Source: Paramecium octaurelia (Eukaryota; Ciliophora; Oligohymenophorea; Peniculida; Parameciidae). From it: a DNA stretch of 64,000 nucleotides. The translations under genes and the position numbers were made by a program. The DNA lies in assembly GCA_905182995.1 (NCBI GenBank), contig CAJJDP010000117.1, positions 305,433-369,432 on the forward strand, read 5' to 3'. This document shows positions 48,001-60,200 of this stretch, piece after piece. How positions within the stretch are numbered: the first letter of the stretch is position 1; the number at the start of each line of letters is the position of its first letter. Under the pieces are notes generated by a model, which worked only from the letters and a program-made list of their open reading frames with translations, ran no database searches and was not told the DNA's origin.

Positions 48001-51000
48001 TTCCATAAATATCTTTTCTGGGCATATTGAGATCATCAATAAATATGATCATTTTCTTGCCATCAGGAATCATCTTATTTTTAGATCTCTTAACCAATTT
48101 ACTTTCAATCATTTCTTGAGTCTTCTATGAGGAAGTTTGAGCTGAAAACACTATATTCATGGTAGTGTATTCAAACATCTATAGGAGTACTCCATTCAAT
48201 AAAACTGTCTTTCCAGTACCTGTCAATCCTACAGCCAACACAGCATTTTTATTACTGAGTAATCTGGTGATGATGTTCTTGTTTCTGACTTAATCAGTTG
48301 TTGGTACAAGCATTTTGTGATATGGACTATTATTTTCAGGTTTCCATTGACCAGTACCCAATTTTTCATCCCATGAAGCCCATTCATTTTTATCACTGTT
48401 TACAAAGAAATCATAGACTGTATTTTGACTGGGGAAGATCAAATCAATATCACGCATCTATTAGTCAATAATACGACGACCATCTTCATCTACTGTAGCT
48501 CCTATGCTCCACACCAATCCAAATGTAAACCACTTTTCAAGGAGTGTCCAATAGACATCACTCTTGTTCTGGATGTCCATAGACAATTGCTTTTCACTCT
48601 TAAAGAAACAATCCATCAAATTACAGAATGAGATAATGACATTGGTTTCACTGCATGGGATGATTTCCTTGCACCACTTTCTTTGTTTGAAGAGTTTGGG
48701 AATCCATCTCTCTATGAATTCAAAGATAGTTTCTTAAACCAAAGGATCTGTCAGTTTCTCAACCCAACTCTCAATGTAGGGTCTCCATCCAAGATCATTG
48801 ATGTCCAAATAAACCATGCCTGCTCTTGATACAGTGGCTGGTGAGGCGACTGCAAGATTCTCCACTTCAAAAATCAATCCCATTTATGGAGGTAATGAGA
48901 TTCTATCACCATTCAGTAGGGTCAATACTTTATTGTCGTCTAGCACTGTATTCATAGATTCAATCCAAAGTGTATCGACGGGTCCATCTAGGATCATCCA
49001 TTTTTGATCTGGAGTTTCATCTTTGCACAAACGAGCCATCATAGATGATAACACACCATCATTCCACTCCATAGTAGAATTTACATAACCAAACAATTCA
49101 TTGATGGTAACAGCCTTTGGATTCAACACTTCAATCTTCACCTTTGGATACTTGTTGGGTTCTCTTTCATTCAATGAATTTAAACAATTCTTCAATACTT
49201 TCCAACATGTAGTCTTGCCTGCCAATGATTAACCTACAAGCATATTACCATGACGTGTATTCTTTGAATCATACAATTAGATGATTTTGTTGATGTGTTC
49301 CACTCTTGTTTGTAATTTGAGATTTCTCATCTGAGTTTCAATTTCATTGAATAATGTTTCATTTATTTACTCTTACAAGTCAACATTTGGAAATAGATCG
49401 TTGAAAAGAGCATTAAATAATGGGACATCTTCAGAAACAAATTTTGGAATGTTCATATCTCTTATGGCCCTCATTAGAATTTATGTCTCTTGATTGGCTT
49501 CGTCCATCTCACTTTCCTTCTAATTCTCTCTAGCATTCTCATCTTGCTTGACTTTCTGGATTTCATTTGATTTATCTCTTCTGATTTAACCAGCACAGGT
49601 GAGAACGGACTTAATTGCTCTTAGACCGAAATCATAATGATCTTGTTTAGACAACTGTTGGATCATCAATCTATAGAGTGTAACCATCTTGGTGGAGAGA
49701 GCATGTCCAGTCTTGAATCCCTCTGATGTAAGCATGATTTCACAAATGATTTCATTCTCAGGAACCATCATAGAAATTGGTCTGAACAAAGACTTCAAGT
49801 TGTCTGGTAGTTCTGATCTACCAGCATAACCAGGATTCATTGTGATGAAAATAGCAAATTGATCATTGATGGGTATAACATCTGAATCCAATTGGAAGGA
49901 TGACTTCTCTTTATTCTTTTCGTATTCTTTCAATGCATTCATTATTTGACTCACTTGTTATGCAACAACTGATAACACTTCCACTTCAATACGATTGAAC
50001 TCATCGAAACAACCCCAACCACCTACTTGCACTAATCCACTGAACATTCTACCAATACTCTTGTAATCTAATCCTTCTGAACAATTGAAAACCAATACAA
50101 ATTTAGCCAAATTCTTACCTAAATCCTTAACAGTTTCTGTTTTACCAGTACCAGCAGGTCCTTAAGGAGCACCTCCTTTTTTCAAATGCATAGCTGTTGT
50201 CAAAGTCATGTAACATCTATCTGTCAAAGCAGTTACAACCAATCTACCATTGTTACCTTAATATTCATAGCCATAAGCAAAACTGCTATTAGCCTATTCA
50301 ACCTTACACTCAAATATATCATTAACTGCTGTTCCTGTAAATCTTAATTACTTCAACCATTCAAAAGAATGAGGAGATTGACAATTCTTTGTAAGATGAT
50401 CAATAATTTCCTTCTGATGTACCTCAATAGTAATTAAAGCAACCAATTTCAATCTATCAACTTCATTACTTGGTTTACGAATCAATTTAGTCAATTCCAA
50501 GATGAATGATTGTTTCTCATCTTTGATAGCCTTCCAGCCTCTATTCTTCTCTGGTCTTTCAGAATTGTAGATCTAGTTTAACACATTGGCACAATCACCA
50601 GACCATGTCAATTGACTGGCAGTAATTAACAATTATCCAGGATGTTCCTTGACCCATTTATCAACCCAACGCATTCCTTCCTTCTTCTTTATGGACTACA
50701 TTGTTGAGAACAATTCCTTCTTGAGTACATCTCTCATGGTCTTCTCAGCCTAACCAAGCCATTTCTCTAGTTGAGAATCACAAAGGACTTTGGTGGTGAA
50801 TTTAACAACTTCTCCATCTGGGGCAACCATGGCTTAGACTTCATAGACATCTTATTTGGCTCTTCCCGTTTAGTATTATTGAGTGAGGATATCGAATTTC
50901 TTGATACCTTCAAAACATTTCTTGATGTGCTTATTGACTTTGAACACATCTTTGGAGTTTCCCAATAATTCAAATAAGTCATCGTTGGACAAGAAATAGA

Positions 51001-54000
51001 ATCTGGGGAAATCCTTACGTTATTTCTCCAATAATTAATACAAGATCTTTTGACTCTCGTCCAATTTCTAATTCATTGTACATAATTCTTAATAGAAACC
51101 CTCATATGATAACGACCTCTTGACATTCTTATCTTCATAGATACGATTCATGTGTCCTGATAATTAGGAATTGATTGCTGCAAACTTATTAATATCTCCC
51201 ATCAATTGTTTTTCAGACTCCTTCTCTTGAGTGGCAAAAATGGCTTCCAAATAAATCCATTGTCTCTAAACTATGGATAACATTTCCAAGGTCTCTGAGA
51301 TTTATTATAAGCAATTCTCCCATCTTTCAATAGTGGGTTTGAATGATTCATAGAAGGCAGTTGTTTTTTGAGCACTCAAAACAGCCATATGATCTTCCAA
51401 AATAGTGAAGATCTCTTCAGTCTTCTTGATTTTGTAGGTCTTCTTGAAAGTGTCCATTTCCAATTCAAGTTTCGCCCATCTCTAATCAATCTTATCCAAA
51501 GCATTTTCAATTTTGAATTCTTCCTTAGCAACTTCACACACATCCTTAACAGCTTCACCATAGGATAATAGATTTAATTTGAATATTTCAGCCATGTTGA
51601 AGTCTTTACTATCTGGTTCAATATTGGTTCCTAGATGTTATCTCATTTTATCCCAATGTCTGTCTCTCATATATTGTTCTCTCAACATAATGATCAGAGG
51701 AAGTGTTTATTTGAATTAATCAATAATTTATTTCATATGATTAACAATTTCCCACTTCTACTATTCTCTTGGCAAGGCCTTCAACTTTCTCAAATAATCA
51801 TCACCAATCTCATCCAAATTGTCACAATTAACATCTCTGAAAGCTGTGCTTCCAATATCTTTAATAAATTAATCCCATTCTTCTTTTGTGTGCCAAATGT
51901 ATGATAATTGCGCAATCTCCTTCTCCATGAATTCCAAATCTGGAGATGGAACATAGTTGAATTTAAATAAATCGAAACCAAATTTCATTGATTCTTCTTT
52001 CTTACGATATTGCTTAACTTGCTCAGAATATTCATTCAAATTCAATAATGCCTTTTCATGTGGCATATTGGTTGCTTGATAAGGAGCATTACTCTAAAAC
52101 ACAATCTTGTAATCTCCAGTTTCCTTGATGAACTCATCCAAGTTCTTCTGAGTCTCCAAATACAAATTGTTGTGTACTTTACGATTTCTCTCTTAGATTC
52201 TATCCAACATCACATTGAAATTAGCCCAAGTGTTTCTTAAATTGTTCTTTCTTGTAATATCATCATCTTTCAATTGTATTGAATAATCCTCCAACAACTT
52301 AAACTTATCTTCCAATGGACCTAATTTAGCCTCAATGGATGGTCTATCCTCATTCAACTTATTCCAAAGATCACTACTCTTCTTCAATTGTTACAAATCT
52401 TAAGGAACTATGTCCAAATTGGTTTCTGAGGTCTGGAATAGTGAATATAATTAATTCAAATCTTGTAATGCTTTATCTTAAGTGGCATTTAAGAAGGCAT
52501 TCTACCAAGAGATCATAATATCAATCAAAGTAGATTTAATGGAGGTGTTATCCAAGATGATGCAATCTTAGGTTTTTGTGGTTTCCAATTGTTGTATCTC
52601 TCCTTAATGTAAATCAAAGGTTTCCAATTAAGTTTTGATATTAGTGATTGGATCATTTCTGTTGATCATGTCTTTAATAAACTTCTCCTTCTAATTTGCC
52701 TATTACCAATACCAATCGTAACGTTTCCATTAACCGTGAGCATCTACTGAATTCAAAGCATCGCAAGTCTTGCTCAATTTACTATTGATTTTCTGAATCA
52801 AACCATCGCTATCGTTCTTGATCTTGATATTCTGTTCGTTATCTAGACTCCTTACAGATATCTGAGTCTCCTACTCCTATTATTACACTTAAGATATTTC
52901 ACTCATTCTTCTAATGTTCTAAGCCTATGGATTCTTGGAGTCTTTAGAATTTAATAAGATTGCTTCATCCAACTTCTTCTTTCTCTCCTCCTTCATAACT
53001 TCATCCATACTCTTAAAATCTTTCATGATTTCTCTCATATATTCACAAGTTTAAGAGACCATCTGTTTCAAATAATTTGTTGAAGGTCTATACTCCTGTT
53101 ATTGATTCTCCAATTCCACTGATAATTTGAAGATGGGCACTGGAGTGATCTTACCATCCTCTGAACCAATTACTTTTTATAAATCAATCAATGAATTCTT
53201 TACTGCCTTCTCATAACTCTCCTTGATCTTGTAATCAATGGATTTCACCTGCTTCAACCAAACTGTTTAGACCTCAATTCTATCAAATAAGAATGGATCA
53301 TAAGTCTCAGACAATATCTTCCTTATTTCATCAAATATTTATTTCAACTTCTAATACATATCTCTTCTGTGTTTCTCTTATTCTTCCTCGAAGGATTTGT
53401 GATCATATTGCTTCTTACGATCTATCTTTATTAACAATTTATTGGCAATCTCATTGCATTTACCATCAATCTTGTCCATATTGGTCTTAAACATCTTCAA
53501 TTTCAAGAACATCTCTTAACAAGCTCTACGACAATCCCTCACTTAACTATCAATGATTGTCTTTGCACTCCATCTCAAACGGGATGCCAACGGTTATATA
53601 ACCTTATTCACAGTCTCCAAATGTTGAGCAAACAATTTCTTCTCAGTTTCAGTCATATAGTCTATAATGTTGTTATATTCTCTAACTACTAACATCACCA
53701 ACTCTCTGAGCACTCTTAAACTCTCCTTGTGATTCTAAGTAAAATCATTAGCATAACTTGGAATCACAACACCAACAGCTATCAATTTCTACCAAGCTGA
53801 AGTCTCATGTAACAATTTTAACAGTTGCCTATCAAAATTGCTTTCTAAATGACCAATCTTAGGTCTCAAAGATTCCTTCTTATATTAGAAATCTGGATGT
53901 TTCTCGTCTGTTCTCAATAATACTTGCTTGTCTAATCTGGTAGTCAAAACTATGTCTTCCAAATCTTTGCAATCTTCCTTCCATTCCTTTAGTCTCGATT

Positions 54001-56207
54001 CTATGATGAATTGTTTCAAATTCGATGATAATTATTCAAATTTCTCAATTGCTGTTCTCTTAATCGAGTCATCAATGAAGTACATCTAATCAATCCAGTA
54101 TCTCATTCTCATGATTCTATGACTCAATGAATTAACCCAAATTGCCTATCCAGAAAATGAGCCGTGTTGTAAAGGGTAATACTATAGTTTCTTAATATTA
54201 TCAAATTCATGTTTTGTTGCATCAATTTCTTAGATGAACAATTCTAAGACTACTATAGCCTTGTTTTGAACAACCCTCTTGATTGATTGTCTTTTAGCCA
54301 ATTAATCAAAAGCTTCCAATAATTCAACCCCTTATTGAACTGTTGTCATACTCTCAAAGGCATTATTAATAATATTGGTGTACATAACATCCAAATCCTT
54401 TACTCCATTACGAAATGCATTGAAGACATCGTGCCACTTAGAGGCTTTCACATCTAATATCTTATCCTTGTCAGTTTTACGTATATCTCTGATAGGTTTC
54501 AAATGCTTAGCAAAACTATCCTTAATCTATTCAAGATTATCCTCAATCTCTTGACCTTTGCTGCCTCCAAACTGTGGAATGTGACTACCTGCCCCTTTTC
54601 TGGCAAATTGCAATTATCCTTCACATATTTCCAATAGCTCCTTACAACGAGAGATGAAGGCATCAACTTAAGCAAATATAGAATTATTGAAATCCCATTT
54701 AGGTCCTTTAGTCAATGATGACATCTTTTCAATCGCAACTGACATTCTTTAGTAAATCTTCTTCCATTGTTCTCCACACTCAATCGAATCATTCAAATCT
54801 TAAATGCATTTCTCCACATCACCATCCAACATGTCATTGATATTGATACTAGACTTGCATCTCTTGATAATCTCATTTGAAATTTTATGGATGAGCCCTT
54901 GAATCCTCTCTGGAGTATTAAAGTATCTAGACTTCTCCCATATATATCTCACTCTGAACAACAAATTTGGGAGTAATTCTGGGATCTCTTTGGGTGTAGC
55001 TGTCTCTAACTATTTGCAAGGTTCATACAGAATCTTTAGATTTTCTAAGTTGTCTTCTGCTTAACTGGATCCCAATTTTATATTCTCAGTAACATCCTTG
55101 AAACTTTAGACATATTGGCTATCGCTCAATATTTAGATGATTCTTTTCAACTCTGGCTTCTCCAATTATTCATGAATGTGTGACAAATTATTTTTTCTTT
55201 ATCTCCAATAAGAGATCTCATCCAGTGGACCTGCATTCTCATTCTCAATAGCCAATTCTTAATTGTTCACTATGTCTTTGATTTGTCTCTACCAATGTAA
55301 TAAGATTGCCTCCAATCTTTACAGCAAGTCTTTGTCATGAGAAGCCTACTCAATATTATTCAAGTCTTCATTTGGGATATACAACTCAGTAATACCTTCT
55401 TGACTGAAGGAATACTCAGTGAGAGTCGCCATGAATTTGTGTAATTGAGCCAAAAACTCTTTTTTTACATTTTCAGGCCAAGAGGAGTCCTAAATAAATT
55501 ATGGTATGAATTAAGCATTCATTTGTTTCAACAATGTTTTCAAATAATTAATATTGATAACACCATCACTAACATACTCAGCAACATTTTCCTCACTTAT
55601 TATCACATCTTAAGGATGTGGCAGTTTCAAAAAGTATACGAAGTCTGGATCAAATGCATCAGGTTCTAATCTAGGTGGATCAGTCTCACTCATTTGAATT
55701 CCTTATTCTGTCATCCAAGCAAACAAATTCGCCTATCCATGCTTACACATAAAATTAATAGATAAAATATCATGAGGATCTTTCTTCCACTACCATTGTT
55801 CAACTTCATATGAGTCCAAGTGCTCTAGCACTTATTTTCTCACGTAAATAGCACCATAATCTAAATACTATTTAACTTGTACCATTAGCGCCCGCTGACG
55901 CAAGTTACAATAACGATTTTCTTCTGGCTTCCTATCGATGTAATCTAAATCTAGGCGGATCCTCTGTTTTTCCTTAAGCCAACCATTCCTCTTTTGTTTT
56001 CTACCATTCTTCTTCTGGAATGGCTTCCTCTTTGTCTTCCGAGATTTGACTAGTGTGATCAGGAGATCCCCTATCTATTTTTGGGGATTCTGGCTGACGA
56101 GGTGAAGACTAATCAGGTAGTTCAATCTTAGTAGTAATCTCTTCTGGAGAAGTTTGATCAGGAGGAGGTTGCATAGGGGATTCTGGTTCACCATCATTCT
56201 GTAACAT
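39031..56207 (-). CDS. Axonemal dynein heavy chain, DNAH2-like (inner arm), misassembled in the middle
   Basis: Reads from ATG 56205-56207 ([17 protein letters not shown]) to TGA 39031-39033. Order: Pro/Glu-rich N-terminus, long tail and linker (55.9-50.8 kb), AAA1 Walker A GPAGTGKT (about 50139-50162) with [19 protein letters not shown] and [11 protein letters not shown]2 GQSLAGKT (about 49210-49235), AAA3 [11 protein letters not shown]4 GEGGAGRH, stalk coiled coils and microtubule-binding domain (about 43.7-42.3 kb), AAA5-6 and C-terminal domain ending [16 protein letters not shown]. The AAA1 and C-terminal signatures are closest to DNAH2 (inner arm I1 beta type), but subclass is tentative. 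It drives microtubule sliding in cilia. An intron of 25 nt lies near 39215-39240. Three partial copies of the AAA2-AAA4 segment, split by N at 45560 and 47567, are assembly artefacts; true length is about 2.9 kb shorter. Confidence 0.93.
44152..45559. repeat. Duplicated dynein segment, copy 1 (AAA3-AAA4)
   Basis: Matches 45561-46968 base for base at offset 1409, with one difference seen (T at 44495, A at 45904; Glu/Asp). It ends exactly at the N at 45560. It carries AAA4 (GEGGAGRH, about 44226-44251) and AAA3 (about 45270-45292). The part 44631-45559 is present a third time at 47568-48496. Confidence 0.95.
45560..45560. other. Single N: assembly junction
   Basis: A lone N follows atctactgt; in the next copy the same site reads ...tactgtagctcc. 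The sequence after the N restarts 1409 bases earlier in the gene. It marks two overlapping contigs that were placed end to end. Confidence 0.9.
45561..47566. repeat. Duplicated dynein segment, copy 2 (middle contig)
   Basis: 45561-46968 repeats copy 1; 46040-47566 repeats copy 3 (47568-49094) at offset 1528. It is bounded by an N on each side, so it is a whole separate contig of 2006 bases. It agrees with copy 1 but differs from copy 3 at about ten sites. Confidence 0.95.
47567..47567. other. Single N: assembly junction
   Basis: A lone N between ccaaac and attttgttat. The left flank continues in copy 3 at 49089-49095; the right flank restarts the sequence found at 46040. Same artefact as at 45560. 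Confidence 0.9.
47568..49094. repeat. Duplicated dynein segment, copy 3 (AAA2 end-AAA3)
   Basis: Matches 46040-47566 at offset 1528 with about ten substitutions, mostly at third codon positions, and joins without a break to the unique AAA2/AAA1 sequence beyond 49095. It holds a further AAA3 Walker A (about 48207-48229). Confidence 0.95.
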
Positions 56208-57292
56208 TTTTTAATTTAAATAATGATATTTATGTAATAAAAAATTACTTGTAAAGGAGGGGCTGAGATATTTATTTTTATTTTATTTTCATAATCTTTC
56301 CAGAAATTAAATTTCATTATCATTGACCAATACCCGTCTAACTTTATCACATTCTTTTTTATTCTTTAATCCTTTCTTAGTCAATTCATCTATCAGTATA
56401 TTTTAAATTAATATTTCTTTTAATCTTTAAGCATTAAAGAGGAATTATACATTTACACTATTATTACGGAAAAAAAAATAATTATTTGCTACTTCATTTT
56501 TTGGAAACATAATGAATTTGCATTATTCAAAAGAATTATTTTCAATTAGGCTCATAAGCTATATATATTCATGTTCCACCTTTGATAGGAATAACTTAAT
56601 TAGATTTTAAACCCTTTCTAATCAATTTATTTTTAGTTTGAACAATTTAGAGTGATTATGAAAATCTAACCTAAAATAATATATAGTTTTCTGTTGGTTT
56701 CACGTAATAAATTTCAAACTCAAATTCTTTATTAATTTCTAAACTATTCCTAAGAAGATAAATAGAGGAATTTTTGTATTTTAAATTTAAAAGAATATAA
56801 ATAAACTTGAAAACAACTCAAATCATTAATTTTAATCTTGAATTAGAACTAGTCAAATGGGAAATATGATTAGATAAATTTTGTGATGTACGATTAATAA
56901 AAAAAAGACATAAATGATTAATTGAATCCAATTACAAAAGAAAATAACCACACACAATAAGTTCCTTTTTCCTAGTTTTGTAAACATATTTGAATCTATT
57001 GCTTATTTTTTTTGCAGATTTATTCTTTATGGAGGGTAAACGAGGCAAAATGTTAAATCATCCAAACCAAGAATATAGGTTTTCCACTTTCATTAGATGA
57101 TGATAGAAAGAGAAGAAAACCTTATTATTCGAAATAATAGATATAATGGCAACAAATTGGTATATAATGATATGATTAAAATTTGGATAACATTTGGTTA
57201 AAAAAAAACATAATTTTATCTTGGTTTTAATAAATTTAAGTTCATATATGCAATTCATACTGGCCTGGATTTATTAATAAAAATTAATTAAA
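56208..57292. other. Divergent intergenic region
   Basis: About 1.1 kb of AT-rich DNA between the divergent dynein and NACHT genes. No conserved protein, tRNA or repeat is recognised; it must hold the dynein promoter. Part of its right end may belong to a first exon of the NACHT gene, whose start is uncertain. Confidence 0.5.
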
Positions 57293-60200
57293 ATGTTATC
57301 TCAAATGTTTTAAAAATAATCCATTTTGCCGGAGGTGGTTGTGTATTAGTAAACCAATTAAAATCAGGAATTTCATAGTCAGATAATTAAGATCTTTATA
57401 ATTTCTTTAATAAATTCTATTTTTATGTTGAGAAAATTTGCACTAAGGCTGTTGTTGCTGCTGATTCGTCTGAATCTTAAGAAATAATGATAGCACTCTA
57501 ATGGTTTATTTTTTAAGAAGAAAATATTTACAATCTCAACAAAAATGCTTAAAGTGTAGTGAAATCATATGATTTAATCTTAAAGGGAATCAAAAAGTTA
57601 TTGAAAAGCTGTTTGATCTGCATTAGAACAGATTCTTTTAAATGTTTATATATCTTATAGATAACAGCGTCACTTTCTAAAGTTATATTTAGCTTCCATG
57701 TACTTAATGAGAAGAGATTTATGAAATGTGATTTATAACAGGAATTTTTGGATATCTCTGATGAACTAAGATAACAAATGTAAATAGAGAAGAATGATTT
57801 GATTCAAAATGAAATGGAAGTCTATCTTTTCTTAACAAAAACCTCTTTCGAGATCTCACCTAATAATGGAAAAGAAAAGGAAAAAATCTTATAAGGATGT
57901 TTATACGGTATTATTGATTCGATAATTTAAATGAGGCCAAACGAGAAATTGCTTGAATCATTATTTCAGGGAGCCTGTCTTATTTAAAAATTGTATGAGG
58001 TAAGCAACAATAGAAAATAATTTGAAGTTTATTTTTAAATTGATATGTTGTAATGGGAAATAATTAGTTATTTTAAGAATGATAAATTTTAACATCTAGA
58101 TGAAATTCTTTTACAGGTTGAGCAAATACATGATAAGATGTAAAAAATTCAAATTTATGGTAATATCATTATCTTTGGGTGTAAATGATTGGAAAAATCA
58201 TATATTATTATCCACATATAACTAAAAAGAAATTATCTCAGCTGATAAATTCTTTTAACTTTGGATTAAATCCAGATTAAATTTGGAATGAATGTAAGAG
58301 AAAAGGATTACTAATTTAAATGAATCATAGTAAAGACTAAGCAGTCATCTAACTTAATTAACTTTAGAATAATAAATTAGGTTCAATGGAAAGAAAAATA
58401 TTAGAAACCTGTTTCAAAGAATGGGAGATGTTCTTATTACTTAAAGATTTTCTCATAAATGAACAATATTAAAATATCCCATTTACATTTGGATCATATT
58501 TAAAAAGTAAATTATTTATTGAAGGAAATGAACTCTAAAAAAATGAAATTAAATTTGCAATTAATAATATCAATAAGTTTTTGGGAATTATGATTTCCAA
58601 TAAGTTGCTTACTTTAACTAAATAAAATGAAGAGAAATTGGAGGAAGTGATAAAAATTTTTAGTAATTTTATGAAGGATAAACATTATAATGAAAGTACA
58701 ACATTAAAAATTTCATAACAATAAATAAAAAAAGTGATATAAAAATTAGAAGAGTATTTCTAAAATCTATATGATATAATTAAAATTTTGAGTCTTAATT
58801 AAGGTAAATTGAAAGAGAGAAATAAAGAATTTGAGAAACTTAATAAACTGTTGAGTATGAAGGAGATGTTGGAATTGTATATTCTTGAAGATGAAGGACA
58901 TCAAAATGTTAGTGACGAAATTGGTACCCTTTAGGAGTGGAGAAATTTCATTTTTGTAGAGTTAAAAAATTTTGATTTGAAAGAATTTTAATTATCATTT
59001 CTTGAATTACCTTAAAATAAGTGCAAAAATTTGGGAGATGTTTAAAAGTTGATCGAGATTTATTAGAAAGAAATACATTAGATAGAGATACATTAGCTTC
59101 AAAATAACTTATTACAATATTTTTAGAATTTATTAAATAATCTATGTTAATATTATCAAAACATATGTAATGAAATTTAAGATACTTTTTCAGAATTCAA
59201 TTTTCTCCATAAGGAAATTATGGTTATATAATATTAAATTGAGACATTTCCTTAAATTTTTGAACTTAAAAAAATTAAATAAGCTTTTACTGATAAGCAT
59301 CTCCTTAAATTTCTAGGAAACTTAAAGTACAAAAGTCTGAAGCTAAAATTAAAATTGATTACTTCAAAGAAGTCTTTTTCAATGATATTAGAAAAAGCCA
59401 AACCAGAGGAGTTAATAAAGTTGTCAGAAGTTATAAATCTTGATGAGTTTTTGATCAGTGTAATTGAAGATTTTCCAAAAAGAATTATGAGAGAAAAATT
59501 TAATTTAAACACATTACTAACTGAATTATAGAATATTGAAATCACAAATATAGACTTTGAATAAAGGTTATCGAAGTAAAAAGGAATAATAAAATCCCTC
59601 CTATTTAAATAGAGTATAAAGGAAAAACAGATTGAAGAAGCAGAAAAAGATTTAGAGTTGTTTGTGAAGGAATTTGGTGAATAATTCATCAAAGAATCTG
59701 CTACCTAATTGTCTATGTTGAAAATTAATAAAATTTTTGAAGAGCTAAATGTTGATGAATCCTTAAAAAAGGTGATGGATGAAAAATTAAATTTATCAGA
59801 ATTGAAATTGGAAAAAGAAAAATTTGATATTTTTTTATCTCAATTAAAAAAAATTGAAAATTTTTGTAGATTTTCGTAGTTAGAAAATTGGAATCAATTA
59901 ATCCTATGAACAGAAACCTTGATTCAAACAATGGAAAAATTTGGATGTCCAAATAAGGAATTTTAAAAATGTTAATTTAAGAAGAGCTAATCTAATTAAA
60001 AACTCTAATGAGCGAATAAAAAATAAATTATGAAAAATACCAAGCATAGACAACTCCAAAAGACTTGATAAGAAAGGAGTAAGTTGATAATGCAAACAAT
60101 GACAAATATCCTTAAATTGAATAAATTTAATTGAATGATTAAGGAGGAAAAAGTGAAAATGGTGAAAATGGCGTTGATAATTAAAATGGAAAGTAATTTA

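Noticed and set aside
46897-49007. Plus-strand ORF pairs at 46897/48425 and 47288/48816
   Set aside because: Antisense shadows of dynein coding sequence, duplicated by the same artefact.
44152-49094. Real tandem duplication or a mobile element in the dynein gene
   Set aside because: Junctions coincide exactly with single N bases, there are no element ends or target-site duplications, and the protein order would be impossible for a dynein.
59252-60095. Minus-strand ORFs of 146, 75 and 63 codons
   Set aside because: Antisense to the long open N-terminal region of the NACHT gene; AT-rich complement of Lys/Leu-rich coding gives Phe/Ile/Leu-rich shadows.
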